A stretch of 64,000 nucleotides of DNA from Lineus longissimus (GCF_910592395.1 NC_088321.1:14508001-14572000), one strand, 5' to 3'; shown: positions 28,648 through 41,084, counted from the first letter of the stretch. Translations and numbers: made by a program. Notes: generated from the sequence alone by a model not told the origin.

Positions 28648-31600
28648 ATGGGTGCTAACAGCAGCAGTATAAGCGAGTTGACGGAAAACGTCTACCTACA
28701 GAGATTGAGTGGGACAGATTCGATATCGGCCAATGATCCTTTCTGGAATCAGCTGTTGTCGTTTACATTCCAACAGCAGCATAATGTGTAAGTTAAAATG
28801 TTTTTGTGTCTTGTAGCAATAATAACTAAAACTCATTTATAAACATCATGGAGTAAAAAAGCTAGTCTCCTCTACAGGTGCTTTACAAGTGCAAACAGGA
28901 TTACATTATTCAATATCATTAAGGCTCAAATAATTCTTACAGAAACACAGGGATGGCTTGGTCAAGGTAAATTCGGATTTTTTATTCATATCTATCAAGT
29001 TCAAATTTCGACTTGTTATTTTGGTCATTTAGTTTGCTGGTGATTGGGTTGCTGTTCTTGAGAACATTTCAGTCATAATGATTTAAACTAAATATGAAAT
29101 AATAAAATTGTCAAGTTTCTGAAAATATTGCGTCGTTGCCCACTTGGCACACTAAACAAAATTAGCGTCCTGAAAAAACTTGATAAATATTGGAAGGTCT
29201 GACGCGTTTTGATCACAGTCTGAGAAAAAAAACATTGGTGGGACATCCTTGGAAGGATACATTCAGGATAGTGAATGAATGAATGAATGAAATTATCTTT
29301 TGTATAGCGCCTTTCCCACTGAATACAATGTTCAAAAGCGCTCACACTCCAAAATGCTCGCGGAAGAGGAAAGTTTTCAAGGTTTTTTTGGAAGGTGATG
29401 GAGTCAGTTTCTTTCCTCAGGTCATGGCCTAGTGAGTTCCACATTCGAGGGGCATGCACTGAGAATGCCCTTGCCCCGAATGTTACCAGCCGGAATGGAC
29501 GCTCGATATAGGCATTGTTTTTCATTTCCAGGTCTGATAATCGTCTCCTGGAAGAATCTACTCTATCCATTTGTAAAACGTTAGCAATAAACAACTGTCG
29601 GACAGGAAACTTTGGTGCCCTGGTCAGAGTGTATCTAAGACGGGCCGCAGAGTTGAAAGCCTCGGTGCAGACTTCTGAGTGAGTATGGGGACAGGGTTTC
29701 AATGCTTTTATTGCAGGTCATCCTTGGCCCCAGGTGTCGGCCCCATTTGTAAAACATTTGCTATGTAAACTAAGTGCTGTTGGTATATCTGCTGACATTA
29801 CCGTTCGTTTGAAAAACTCCCAATGTGCACTTTCTGATGGAACCATTAGTAAACGTATTGACATGACCATTCATTGAAGAGCTCTTGATGAGCAATGTCT
29901 GATGGTACCATTAGTAAACATATTAACATGACCATTCATTGAAGAGCTCTTGATGGGCAATGTCTGATGGTATCATTAGTAAATGTATTGACATGACTGT
30001 TCATTGAAGCGCTCTTGATGGGCAATGTCTGATGGTACCATTAGTAAATGTATTGACATGACCGTTCATTGAAGAGCTCTTGATGAGCAATGTCTGATGG
30101 TACCATTAGTAAACCTACTGAAATGACCATTCTTTGAAAACTTCTTAATGTGCAATTTATGATGGTACCATTTGTCCTGTTAACAATAACATGACCATTC
30201 GTTGAAAACCTCTTGATGAGCACTTCTAATGGTACACTATTAAGTAAGCATGTTAACATGACGATCCATTCGAAGGTGTACCATTTCATTGAAAAGGTCT
30301 TGACGGTCACTTTCTGATAGATTCATTTGTGTCATGATCAATCTATTTTTAGGCGGCGTAGATTTTACAGAAACGTTACAAAAAATGTTTGAGTTTTAAA
30401 CCGAAAAACATTGTCTTTTTGTCTCTTTAGCAACATGTTCACCTGGCAAACATACAATGCCCTCTTTATCATCCGAAACATCTGTAAATATTTCCTGGAG
30501 AATCTGTCTGAAGAAGTCGTAAAGCAGGAGTTTGATACGAAACCGAAGATGGAAAATGGCGAGGCGGAGTTAGAGACCGACACAGACTTGATTGATGAGT
30601 TTATGAGTTCTCTCATGGAGGTGATGGTGGATGTGCCAATTACGTGAGTACCTGATTCTCCCTGCGATCAAACCCGGGCCCTATTTCCTGGCAGCCAGCA
30701 TTGGTAACCACCAGGCTCGTCACCTGTTAAAATCTGACAGAAATGCTCAATGAAGAGAATGAGAGCTCTCTTCCTGCAGTTCAGCAATTCAAAATGGTTG
30801 GGCACAACCAAAAAAACTATAAGTACTCGGTAAGTACAATGAGTACTCGGTTCTCCCTGGGATCAAACCCGGGCCCTATTTCCTGGCAGCCAGCATTGGT
30901 AACCACCAGGCTCGTCACCTGTTAAAATCTGACAGAAATCCTCAATGAAGAGAATGAGAGCTCTCTTCTTGCAGTTCAGCAATTCAAAATGGTTGGGCAC
31001 CACCAAAAAAACAATAAGTACTCGGTAAGTACAATGAGTACTCGGTTCTCCCTGCGATCAAACCCGGGCCCTATTTCCTGGCACTAGTGGCAGCCAGCAT
31101 TGGTATCCACCAGGCTCTTCATCTGATAAAATCTGACAGAAATCCTCAATGAAGAGAATGAGAGCTCTCTTCTTGCAGTTCAGCAATTCAAAATGATTGG
31201 GCACCAACCAGAACCAAAAAACAATAAACGGTGTATAACATATTTCCAAATAAGCAAAGGATAATTCAATCTGCTCAAAACACAGTGTTTTTGTTTTTAA
31301 TGAAATTCCTATTCGCTTTCAGAAATTTCACGTACGCCCTTCACCTTGAAGCTATCAGCACGGTCCTTGTCCTTCTGTCCGTACAGATGTTCACAACGCA
31401 GACGGCTAGTCATTTACATATTTACCAATACATTATGAAGGGCAAAAGGTACAGCATTCGTCAAGTCTAAGTCTCAAAGTTACGATGTCACAATTTGTCG
31501 AATCGAAAACGTAATAGAGGTCGATTAGGATGCGATGTTATTTCCATTGTGGTCATAAAAGTGAAAAGATAATCACTGCACGCAGGGTGCAGCTGGGATT

Positions 31601-34600
31601 TAAATCGGATTAGCGTGATTAGTCAATCAGATTTTGAATTTTTCCATTGTTGTGGTTGATCATCGCCGGGGACGATTACTGTACAGTAGAGGTGACTTGG
31701 CAGCGGACAGCTTGGTAACACTGGACGTTTTCGAAGAAGTTTGTTTGGGTGTTGACCAGTCATGCATCTCACCTGGAACAAAGCGTCACAGTGGATAATG
31801 CCATTGTCCAAAGTTTGCCTAGACCTCTGACGTGTTCTTAGTCACTTAGTGTATTCTTAGTCACTTAGTGTGTTCTAAGTCACTTAGTGTGTTCTTAGTC
31901 ACTTAGTGTGTTCTAAGTCACTTAGTGTGTTCTAAGTCACTTAGTGTGTTCTAAGTCACTTAGTGTGTTCTAAGTCACTTAGTGTGTTCTAAGTCACTTA
32001 GTGTGTTCTTAGTCACTTAGTGTGTTCTAAGTCACTTAGTGTGTTCTAAGTCTCTTAGTGTGTTCTTAGTCTCTTAGTGTGTTCTTAGTCTCTTAGTGTG
32101 TTCTTAGTGTGTGCATTTGTTTTGTTTAGGCCCTGGTTCGTCTTTGTCGAAAAGGTCTATGTCCTTAATAAATCTGAATGGTCCTTAAAGCAAAGGGTGT
32201 TTCCCCATTATTCCTATACCTTTAAAGCAAAGAAACCTTCTCTAATTTGCTCTTGGACTGCTGCCCTTTTATAAAATATCATCAATAAATGCTATTTTCT
32301 TTTGAAATCTTCTTTTCAGTTCAAGTCATGCTAGTGCACTAATGAAGACGCTGCTATTGAATTATATAAAACAGGAGAAATGTCCGCAAGAATTAATTAA
32401 GAATCAGGCAGGAGGTGGCGTGCTCTATGGTATAACGGCAGCTGTAGCCTGTAAGTAAAATACCGTAAAACCTCTCTTAGATGACACCTATTAAGGACAC
32501 CCTCTCTATGAAACACAGTGTTCCCAAACCTGTAATTTTCATTGAAAGGGACCTCTGTAATCAGGACACCTCTGTATTAAGGACAGTACTGGTAAGTCCG
32601 AAGGGTTCCTTAGTAGAGAGGGTCTAGTGTATGTTACCAGCATCCCACTAGACGGTGCTGGCTGCAACTAAGGTATGATGGTTTTGTCAAGTAATGTAAG
32701 CGACTTGTCTCAAATATGTAGACTGGCATGATTCTACTTTAGTCAGTGACTGATGTTAAAGGGGGACTATAGGCAGGAGGAGAGGGCCTAATTTGGCCAT
32801 CTTCAGGTGACTAGTATGCACAGTAAGGGCCCTGGGTCATGTCAGACTTGGCACTAGATATCTCCCTCGTACAAGCGTGAATCATTTCGACCTACTGTGA
32901 GATGTGAGAGACCCCTATTGGCGGCTTTGTGTAACTTTATCTTGCGTGCCGAGCTGCCGCCTATATTGTCCCTTTAAGTCATAGTAACGTCTTCGTTTTA
33001 CATTCCAGCTGGTCTTTGGACGGCCTTGACCTTAGGCCTGGCGAACAAGACGGAACCACATGAGGAAGTCGCAGATACATTAATAGCCAATCAGAGTCTC
33101 CTCTTGATATTGATTCTGACCAATCACTGCACGAGCGAGCAGAGTTTACACAATCCATATCGTCAGGCGTTGTTTTCTTTCACAAATGCTCAAGGTGAGT
33201 TTGGGAAATGGAAGACATTTCCTTATCATCTGTGTTTACTCCTGTGAGATTTGTTGCAATTGACAATAGCTGGACTAATTGACCTACATGTAATGACTCT
33301 GTAATCGACATGGGAGACAGAGTTTATCACAGGTTACTATCATTTCTCCTTTGGATGGAATCTTTGGCTCCCCGTTCACAGAAAGCAAACTGCAAGGCCT
33401 TATATGTACAGCAGAACCTTTCTGATAAGGAAACCCCTGGGGCTGACAATACAGGCCTAAATACTAGACAGGTGTGATTGATTATAAGAGAGGTCAAATT
33501 GAATTGAAATGTTCAATTTAGGACCAAAATCAGCTCAAAACATTAACTACAGCTTAACTTTTGAAAGAAATGGTAATAAGCACGACGTGAATGGAAGCGT
33601 CCATTTTCAAACCAAAAGGTGTCGTTGCTTCTGTGAAGATTTTCGTTCGTCGTTATTAAGATTTTCTGTTCGATTTCAGAAGTGCCAGCAGACGACACTC
33701 CACGTGCAGCAGACGCACCATTCGAGATGGACTTTCCCAAGTTATACGAGGCCATGTGCAAAACGCTTAAAGATGACCAGACCACGTTACTCTTGTATTT
33801 ATTATTACATAGAAATACGTCGATGAAATCATTCATATTATCACGAACGAACAGCGACATGTTGGTGTGTATATATTATCGTTTATTATTTCCATTCTAT
33901 TTGACCTCTGTAATCAGGACACCTCTTCATTGAGGACAGCACTTGTCAGTCCCGAGGGTGTCCTTAACAGAGAGGTTCTGCTGTAGTTAGAAAAAAGCTC
34001 TAAACTTGTTTAAATCTTTCAGGTGATGCCGATATTAAGGATTCTGTATCACGCGCAGGAGAAGAATTCTCATCATATCTACATGGCGCTGATCATTATC
34101 CTTGTACTCAGCGAGGATGATGTGTTCAACAAGGGAATACATGAAACGGTAAGATGTGGGAAGTGGTGCAGTGGTTCAAGTGCTGTATTCCTGACCAAGA
34201 GGTCATGGGTTCAAATCCCATCCGAGTTGTTTCGAACTGTGAAGGTGAATGATACAATATACATGTACGTGTACTTTATTTAAAGTGATACTATGATGTG
34301 ATTTACAACTTTGCGGAAATACGTCCGTTTTTTAATTGTTAATCACAAATGTTAAGCTCTAATTTTCCATTTTTGATTAGATTTATTATAAAATCGCTGA
34401 GTGTAAACCACCGCGACCGCGAAAATGTGCATGTTGTGACGTCATCAACGAAAACGGCATCGAAGCGAGTCGTCCGGGCCGGATTAAACCATCAATTTCT
34501 AGAAAATGTGCATTTCGATTCGAAAACCTTACCGATTTATGAGAAAGTGACGTAGTCATTTGTCAAAAACAGCTAAAACATTATATGGTGAAATTTGACT

Positions 34601-37600
34601 GGAGTTACCCTTTAACTTATGCAATAAAACTTTTTATTTTATTTTTAGATGCTGAAAAATGTCATGTGGTTCAAAGAACGGCAGATCTCAGAAATAACGC
34701 TCGGCGGTTTGTTAGTTCTCGTCGTGATTCGAACGATACAATACAACATGACGAGAATGCGGGATAAATATCTTCACACGAATTGTCTCGCAGCGTTAGC
34801 GAATATGTCGTCCCAGTTCAGTGAACTCCATCCATATGTAACACAGCGTATTGTGAAGTAAGTACTTGTTGTTGTTTTATGTTTCTGGAATACTGGCAAA
34901 GGCTACTGGAATGCCATGGCTACTGGAATGCCATGGCTACTGGAATGCCATGGCTACTGGAATGCCATGGCTACTGGAATACCATGGCTACTGGAATGCC
35001 ATGGCTACTGGAATACCATGGCTACTGGAATACCATGGCTACTGGAATACCATGGCTACTGGAATACCATGACTACTGGAATGCCATGGCTACTGGAATA
35101 CCATGGCTACTGGAAAACCATGGCTACTGGAATACCATGGCTACTGGAATACCATGGCTACTGGAATGCCATGGCTACTGGAATACCATGGCTACTGGAA
35201 TACCATGGGCACTGGCAACTTGAATGCCAAGGGGACTGCCCACCGGAATGCCATGAGAACTGGCTACTGGAATGCCAAGGGGTATGGCAACTTGAATGCC
35301 AAGGAGTATGGCTACTGGAATGCCATGGGCAGTGGCAACTTGAATGCCAAGGAGTATGGCTACTGGAATACCATGGGCAGTGGCAACTTGAATGCCAAGG
35401 GGTATGGCTACTGGAATGCCATGGGCACTGGCAACTTGAATGCCAAGGAGTATGGCTACTGGAATGCCATGGGTAGTGGCAACTTGAATGCCAAGGGGTA
35501 TTGCTACTGGAATGCCATCGGGACTGCCCACCGGAATGCCATGAGAACTGGCTACTGGTAAGCCATGGCTACCTGAATACCATTGGAACTGACTACTGGA
35601 ACACCATGGGAGCTGGATTTTGGCATGTCTTATTCACTGTAGTTGCTTGGTATGGAAATATCTTTTCCGAACAACTCCCAAAATTCCCAATACAATTCTA
35701 CTCACATGTCATCTGTTTCTTTGCGCTAAATTTTTCCTGTCTTTTCAGTTTATTTGCGCAGCTCTGTAAGAAACACACGCGTCTTGTCGACCAGATTCGA
35801 AACGCGGCTGCCGAGTTCCACAAGAATCAGGAGTCTGGATCAGAGACGGATTATGATCAAGATTTGGTACGTATGCTTGTTTTATGAACTGAGGAGTATT
35901 TTTCCAGAATATTTCATTTTTTTCTTCGTTTTATATTGAAATTAACCCATCGCTTTTATACCAACTGTGTTACACCAGATACCCAGCTTGTCACCGGGTG
36001 CAATTTTATTCAGCATGGTTTGAGTTTCATGTACAGTACAACCTCTCTATTGCGGACACCCATGGGACTGGGCCCAGGTGTCCTTAATAGAGAGGTGTCC
36101 TTAATAGGGAGGTTATGCCATAATCGACCAACAGGTGGAGTGTAGATTTTTAACTCAAATTTTTTGCTTCAAATTTTTACAAATTCAAAATTGCTTAATT
36201 GATCCTTACGAATTTTTGGTGTGAGAATTCGAACTTGTCCCCGAGTATCTGTCCTTCCTCAACCCTTTAGGCCAGGATTCACGTTGTCAGTTGTTAGTTA
36301 AGACTTGAGTTAACTGAGTTATGAGTCATTAGTTAACTGACTCTGCCTAATACAACATGAGGGTGATTTAAAAGTGTCATCGTGAATCACGGTAGCCCGC
36401 TGTTTGGGATTGACTCGTTTGCATAAAAAATAAACAGCGACAGGTTACTTGTGAAAATGTGTGCTCTGTTTGATCGCGGCCTGAGAGAATGTTCTGAGAC
36501 AAAACGAACCAAAGAAATTCAAAACAAACATATCATATTTTTGGCCTTATTTTTTAGCTTGTCCAACACATGAATGAAAATGAACATGTAAGTTGCAAAG
36601 TCTGTCCTAAATAATGATATACTTAACACTTTCTGTAAAAACTACTTGTTCCTTGCAGAGTTGTATTCACGAATTACCCCCCCCCCCCCTCTCCAGCCAC
36701 CCAGCGGCTTCAGTTCATTGGGGGGGTAGATTTTCCAAGCCCTAGCGACTAATGTTTGCCCCATTTGACTCTGACCAGATTGTGACAATCGGTTCCCGTC
36801 CCCATGGTGTCCAGCAACACGGTGTACCTGACAGTCACCACCGGCCGTATGACCAAAATTCCAGATACAGCCCTGCCACTTGTTACTGGTTATGGTTCCA
36901 TTACCTGTCTGTATCTCAGGAATCTTAACACAAACACTCTTCAATTCATCAAGTTAATTTACTAATCATGCTAATTATAACTAATTGTAAAAACCAATCA
37001 GGCCTCGCAATGTTCGGACGATTCAACCCCTTCGTCATATACGTACGATGACTTTGTAAGTTATTGTTCTCGAATGTTGGAGCTTTATTTGAAGGTATAG
37101 GTATCCCGGGGCTAAATCTACCATTCCTGATTTGGGTGGAATGAAAAATGATTCACTGGTATGTCAGTTGGGTACTTATTCCCTTATCCTTTTGCACTTT
37201 TTACATCCAAATTCTTAGAGGCATGCCAGTCATGGTAGAATTTAAGACCTTCAGGCTTTCATTAGACTGGGGGGGGGGTGATCAGGCTTTCATTAGACTG
37301 GGGGGTGATCACTCCCCAATGAGGAACCGGCGTTAAGATAAATGCCAGTGGCGGCGCCACAATCGATCGTACCTTCTGATGCCATGACGTCATTTTCTGG
37401 TCTGTTGACGTCGCATGAGGTCAATCACGGGAAACCATTGCGTACATTTTTGCACAGGATTTCAACAACAGAAAACGTGCCCAATAACTGGCATCGCGCA
37501 TATTTTCCGCAAAATTATCTTAAGAAACTGATAGCTCAATAGATTTAAAACAGGAAGATGCAAACGTCGCCGAAATCGGTCGAACATAAGCGATCGTTTT

Positions 37601-40600
37601 CGGGCTCAGAAATAACATGATAATGCATTGGAAATGGAGAGTTTTGGTATGATCGATTGCAGCGCCACGCGGCGGATAAATCGCGCCAGTTCCTCATTGC
37701 CATCACTTCTGTAAATTTGCTTCATGGAGAGCTGTTGATCACTCTTCCTTCTCGAGTTAGTCTTGTTTCTGGTGATAGTCATGGGAAGAAAACGAATTTC
37801 AAACGTGAGAGAAATGGAAATGAAATACTACATGAAAAGTCAAGCAGTCATACAAAATATTGACTCAAACTTGATAATAGGCATTATGAAACTTTGTAAA
37901 GTGTAAATAATATCAAAAAGATAATAAAGTCCCCACCCTCTGTAAACGATAGCCAATTTTGTTTTATGACTCAGCAATCATATTCATGGACGTGGTAGAT
38001 TTTGTCCGGGATATTTTTGAGATTTTGTTCTGTTTATTTTGGTTGGAGGTATTTTGACATTTTTACCATTCTTTCGACTCAGGTTAAAATGAACTCTGCC
38101 CTGTCGGCCTTTACCTATGTGTCTGACCCTGATTATCTTGTAAGTTTGTTATACTACCTCAGGTGCACCTGAATCCGGCCACGGTCATCAACAGCAAATT
38201 GTGATTTCCAGGCATTATGAAACTCTGTAAAGTATAAATGCTATCAGAAAGGTATACGGCGAGATGTTATGCATTCTTTATTCCGTTTGAGATTAGCATT
38301 AATGTCCACGTGTCTCAAATTGTCGCTCGATATCGCATGCTGCAACACGTTATGGTTCTTCTTCTGCGTTCGGAATTTTTGAGAAGCACGCTAGACAGTC
38401 GGGCTGTTCTCGGTAACGAAGTCATGTGTCCTAGAGAGTTATGCCACAGAGCTTTGTGGTCAGGGTGGTGTCCTTTGGCCAGTATTCCTCACTATCTTCA
38501 TTAGGGAGCAGGTCTGAAGCCACAGAGCCCCAGAGCTTTGTGGTCAGGGTGGAGTCCTTTGGCCAGTATTCCACTCTATTCTTCATTAGGGAGCAGATCT
38601 GAAGCCACAGAGCCCCAGAGCTTTGTGGTCAGGGTGGTGTCCTTTGGCCAGTATTCCTCTCTATCTTCATTAGGGAGCAGGTCTGAAGCCCAAAAACTTT
38701 GTGGTCAGGGTGGTGTCCTTTGGCGTGCATTCCACTCTATTCTTCATTAGGGAACAGGTCTGAAGCCACAGAGCCCCAGAGCATTGTGGTCAGGGTGGTG
38801 TACTTGGGCCAGTATTCCTCTCTATTCTTCATTAGGGAACAGATCTGAAGCATGTATCATGGTTAAAGATGCTCTCCTCTATGCAATTTGCTGTTGAAAT
38901 CCCAAGCTGGTCGGTCTAAAGGTGCATCTAACTATAAGTGTATGGGGCCTGGAATATTTCATTTTTCAGCTGATTTTATTGGACGGACAGAGTAGATTTA
39001 AATTTCCTGATTTCGGGGCGACCAAACGTTTGTTTTGGAAACGGCACAATTTCGTCAAGATTGGTGTTGGAAATTTGAGGTTGTCCGTCCTAGAATGCTA
39101 TTGTAGTGTCTCTGTTCCAACAATTCTGCAGCCAGCCAGAGTCTGCCGGCGGAGTTTTGCTGGTACCCTTGTGTTTGCGTAGTGAAGTGTGGAGAACCCT
39201 GGCAATAAGGTCTTTGCTTCCTATGCTTATTCTTTGCCTGTAAACTTTTGGCGTCGGGTCATTGGCATCTTGGTTTTCTTCAACTTTCGTGGTGGTTTTG
39301 TACCTATAGCACTGGTGAAATTTCTGATCTGTGACGACATATAGTCATTCTATTTCGCAAATTTTTTAACCGAGAAGAGAATCTTCATCTAAGTTGCCAA
39401 TTTCATTGTACATTGTTAGCCATCCTCTTATTACATGTATATATTTTTGTACTCTTAAATATCTGACATATAAACCGTGCGTCAAAGTAAAAAGTTGAAT
39501 GAAGTGTGCTTAAGTTTATGTCTCAATCAGTTCTCTAGCAACAGACAATGGGTGATATGAATAAAGAGTAGTAAATGCTTTTATCTAAAACTCCATGTAC
39601 ATTTACACTTGGCCTTTCTGTACAAAATTGAAGTAAAAGCATTTGCTAGCCTTTATTCATATCACCCAATGGCTAATATTTATAAAGACTAGTAAATGCT
39701 TTTACTACAGTTTTCTACAGATAGCTAGTGTAAATGTACATGAAGTTTAAAGTAAAAGCATTTACTAGTCTTTTATAAATATCAGCCAATGTCTTATATC
39801 ATTTTAAAGGTACTTTTTTGTGCTAAAAGCTCATGGCAATAATCAATATCCCTCTTTGACCCCTAGTGCTTATGTGCCTGGGCAGACATTATGCAGTGTC
39901 CGGAATGAGGTGAGAAAATCACTATTATCATTCTTTGTTTTTCCAGGTGCAAGATTTGTCCGTTTTGGAAGAAGTCATCCGTATGGTTCTTGAAATCATC
40001 AACTCCTGTTTGTCTCATTCGTTACATCACAACCCGAACCTAGTCTATACTCTCCTCTATAAGAAGGAGCTGTTCCACCACTTCAGAACTCATCCAACGT
40101 TTCAAGATATCATCCAAAACATTGATACGGTAGGTTGACACAAAAAGAATTCAGCCAAAGCGTAGCCATCTTGGATTTTAGACAGTTTTGTTTGCTAAAG
40201 TTAATGAATTAATTTGTTACAAATTGAAGAAATTTTGTTCGGATTGTCAGTGCAATGAAGTTTTCTTGAAATATTTCCTCACCAACTCCGTCGTTTTTGC
40301 AAAAACATGGCAACCAGTTGTCGTCTGCTCGCGTCTGGGAGTCATCAACTCCTGTCTCATCCCGTTCTGAACCATCATGTACTCCATCCGTAACCTCCAC
40401 TCATTGGTGTAACAGAGTCCGGGTCGGCGGAGTGGATCCATAACTTGATGGTCAAGATTGTCTTATCCATTCGTGGTATCCAGGGATAACTGTACCAATA
40501 AGGGATGGTCTGATTGGACCGATACTTAGGCCTGTTGTGGGAACTTGTTCATCTTAATCTCACATCTTCGTACTTTTCAGGTTCTGTCCTACTTCACAAG

Positions 40601-40838
40601 CAGAGTCGAACAACAGGAGAAAAACCTGTCAGTCGACCAAGTCAAGGAAGTCATCGATCAAGGTATACGCCAATTTCGAAAAGATCGGTTGAAGAAATTC
40701 CCAGAATTGAAGTTCAAATACGTCGAGGAAGACTCACCCGAGGAATTTTTCATTCCATATGTCTGGTCTCTTGTGTATCACTCGTCAAATCTGTATTTTA
40801 ATCCTGATAGAATTCAGCTGTTTACCTTGTCAACGTAG
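28648..40838 (+). CDS. DYM: Dymeclin (DYM), multi-exon
   Basis: Host homologue of dymeclin, a cytosolic Golgi-associated protein needed for normal Golgi organisation and traffic. Exons: 28648-28787, (28878-28966 uncertain), 30431-30643, 31323-31448, 32320-32450, 33009-33194, 33680-33864, 34023-34148, 34649-34857, 35749-35866, optional 36558-36587, 37002-37055, 38083-38139, then 39947-40129 and 40581-40838. All junctions are GT-AG with matching phases except around the second. Conserved blocks include MGANSS (an N-myristoylation signal), [60 protein letters not shown] and [15 protein letters not shown] stop follows LSTQ-like residues at 40838, and ATTAAA at 40911 may be the poly(A) signal. The candidate exon at 28878 breaks the phase, so part of the N-terminal region (about residues 48-85) is unresolved. 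Confidence 0.95.
29278..29745 (-). pseudogene. Non-LTR retrotransposon 3' remnant
   Basis: Inside a dymeclin intron. The minus-strand frame contains [20 protein letters not shown] followed by [20 protein letters not shown] and [15 protein letters not shown]. The 'R-FS-AP-MWNSLP-LR-...-FK-L' pattern is the usual C-terminus of CR1/Jockey-like reverse-transcriptase proteins. Only the last part remains, and the end near 29280 has GAAT repeats with an ATAGCGCCTTTCCC tail-like segment. It is a 5'-truncated, dead copy. Confidence 0.7.
29800..30320. repeat. About 60-bp tandem repeat in DYM intron
   Basis: Eight or so diverged copies of a unit with TGACCATTCATTGAAGAGCT, CTTGATG-GCAATGTCTGATG and GTACCATTAGTAAA. 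Related inverted units recur at about 47360-47525 near the NMES1-like gene, so the repeat family is dispersed. Confidence 0.85.
30650..31215. repeat. About 190-bp tandem repeat, three copies
   Basis: Three copies follow the third dymeclin exon (30643). Each has TCTCCCTGCGATCAAACCCG, TTTCCTGGCAGCCAGCATTG and CAGCAATTCAAAATGGTTGG. The first copy begins right at the donor site, so part of the exon-intron junction seems to have been duplicated. Confidence 0.85.
31836..32112. repeat. 19-bp minisatellite
   Basis: About 14 head-to-tail copies of GTGTTCTAAGTCACTTAGT with few changes, in a dymeclin intron. Confidence 0.9.
32466..32634. mobile_element. MITE (CCTCTCT...GGACACC family), copy 1
   Basis: A short element whose ends are AACCTCTCTTAG and AGAGAGGGTCTA-like inverted repeats, with repeated GGACACCTCT motifs inside. 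Other members are at about 33900-33984 (partial), 36034-36118, 48116-48286, 50685-50845 (partial), 58443-58625 and, reversed and decayed, 60303-60460. Confidence 0.75.
32756..32977. mobile_element. TTAAAGGG-ended MITE
   Basis: Starts TTAAAGGGGGACTATAGGC and ends with the inverse, GCCTATATTGTCCCTTTAA. It is flanked by TTAA-like bases, as in piggyBac-type MITEs. A second member with the same ends lies at 55718-56010. There is no coding capacity. Confidence 0.65.
34165..34240 (+). repeat. tRNA-like SINE head in DYM intron
   Basis: An A-box-like TGGTGCAGTGG (34170-34180) and a B-box-like GGTTCAAATCC (34209-34219) at the right distance. The flanking sequence does not form a full cloverleaf with an acceptor stem, so I read it as a SINE promoter remnant and not a tRNA gene. 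Confidence 0.5.
34281..34612. repeat. 330-bp dispersed repeat, copy 1
   Basis: Nearly identical to 42173-42502. Ends are TAAAGTGATACT and GAGTTACCCTTTA, an imperfect inverted repeat. The body contains TGTGACGTCATCAACGAAAA. It lies in a dymeclin intron. It is probably a non-autonomous DNA transposon. Confidence 0.85.
34896..35575. repeat. 17-bp minisatellite without stops, DYM intron
   Basis: About 18 copies of a 17-bp unit (TACTGGAATACCATGGC and variants) from 34896 to about 35205, then a higher-order array of about 51-bp units (AACTTGAATGCCAAGG, GGTATGGCTACTGG) to 35575. Because of the sequence, three frames on the plus strand and one on the minus strand stay open and look protein-like. It is intronic, between the exons ending 34857 and starting 35749. 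Confidence 0.92.
36558..36587 (+). CDS. DYM: Candidate DYM cassette microexon, 30 bp
   Basis: Flanked by a TTTTTAG acceptor and a GTAAGT donor. Both ends are phase 0. It would add [10 protein letters not shown] after residue ...YDQDL. It lies between the exons ending 35866 and starting 39947, which are also phase 0, so inclusion or skipping keeps the frame. Confidence 0.5.
37002..37055 (+). CDS. DYM: Candidate DYM cassette exon, 54 bp
   Basis: Acceptor ATCAG, donor GTAAGT, phase 0 on both sides, no stop. It encodes [18 protein letters not shown], a Ser/Asp-rich segment. It belongs to the same variable region of the protein as the 30- and 57-bp candidates. Confidence 0.5.
38083..38139 (+). 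CDS. DYM: Candidate DYM cassette exon, 57 bp
   Basis: Acceptor GACTCAG, donor GTAAGT, phase 0, no stop. It encodes [19 protein letters not shown]. Its ending is like that of the upstream constitutive exon (TDYDQDL), so the exons may be related. Confidence 0.5.
38440..38860. repeat. About 100-bp tandem repeat in DYM intron
   Basis: Four to five copies with CAGAGCTTTGTGGTCAGGGT, GTGTCCTTTGGCCAGTATTC and TTCATTAGGGAGCAGGTCTG. The changes between copies are mostly substitutions and small indels. Confidence 0.85.
39550..39787. mobile_element. Two adjacent hairpin MITEs (GGGTGATATG family)
   Basis: A full copy at 39550-39667 has perfect GGGTGATATGAATAAAG ends. A diverged relative at about 39673-39787 (ends GGCTAATATTTATAAAG and CTTTTATAAATATCAGCC) has its core in the opposite orientation. 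The two sit side by side in a dymeclin intron. Confidence 0.8.
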
Positions 40839-41084
40839 CAGTAACTATGGCAACAGATGGTTCCTAAGCAACTTGCGTTGTCTATGGCAACAACATAAAT
40901 TTTGTTAAAGATTAAAGTTATCCTTTAAGGAAATTGCCTCACACCTTGGTGATGAGTCTTTGTTGTTTTCTGCTACCATAGCAAGTGGTATTAGCCATGA
41001 AAATGGCTTGTCCTTAACTGTTAGGTAATTTTGTTTAAGATTGAAAATTTTCCTTGAAGGAAAATTGTTTGTTCAAACTTCTGT

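Noticed and set aside
31836-32112. CRISPR-like array of short repeats
   Set aside because: Units are head-to-tail with no unique spacers; it is a minisatellite in an animal intron.
34165-34240. tRNA gene
   Set aside because: A- and B-box-like elements are present but a full cloverleaf with paired acceptor stem was not seen; better read as a SINE fragment.
34866-35561. Long repetitive frames with WLLECHGYW-like units
   Set aside because: They come from a minisatellite inside a dymeclin intron and are open in several frames at once.
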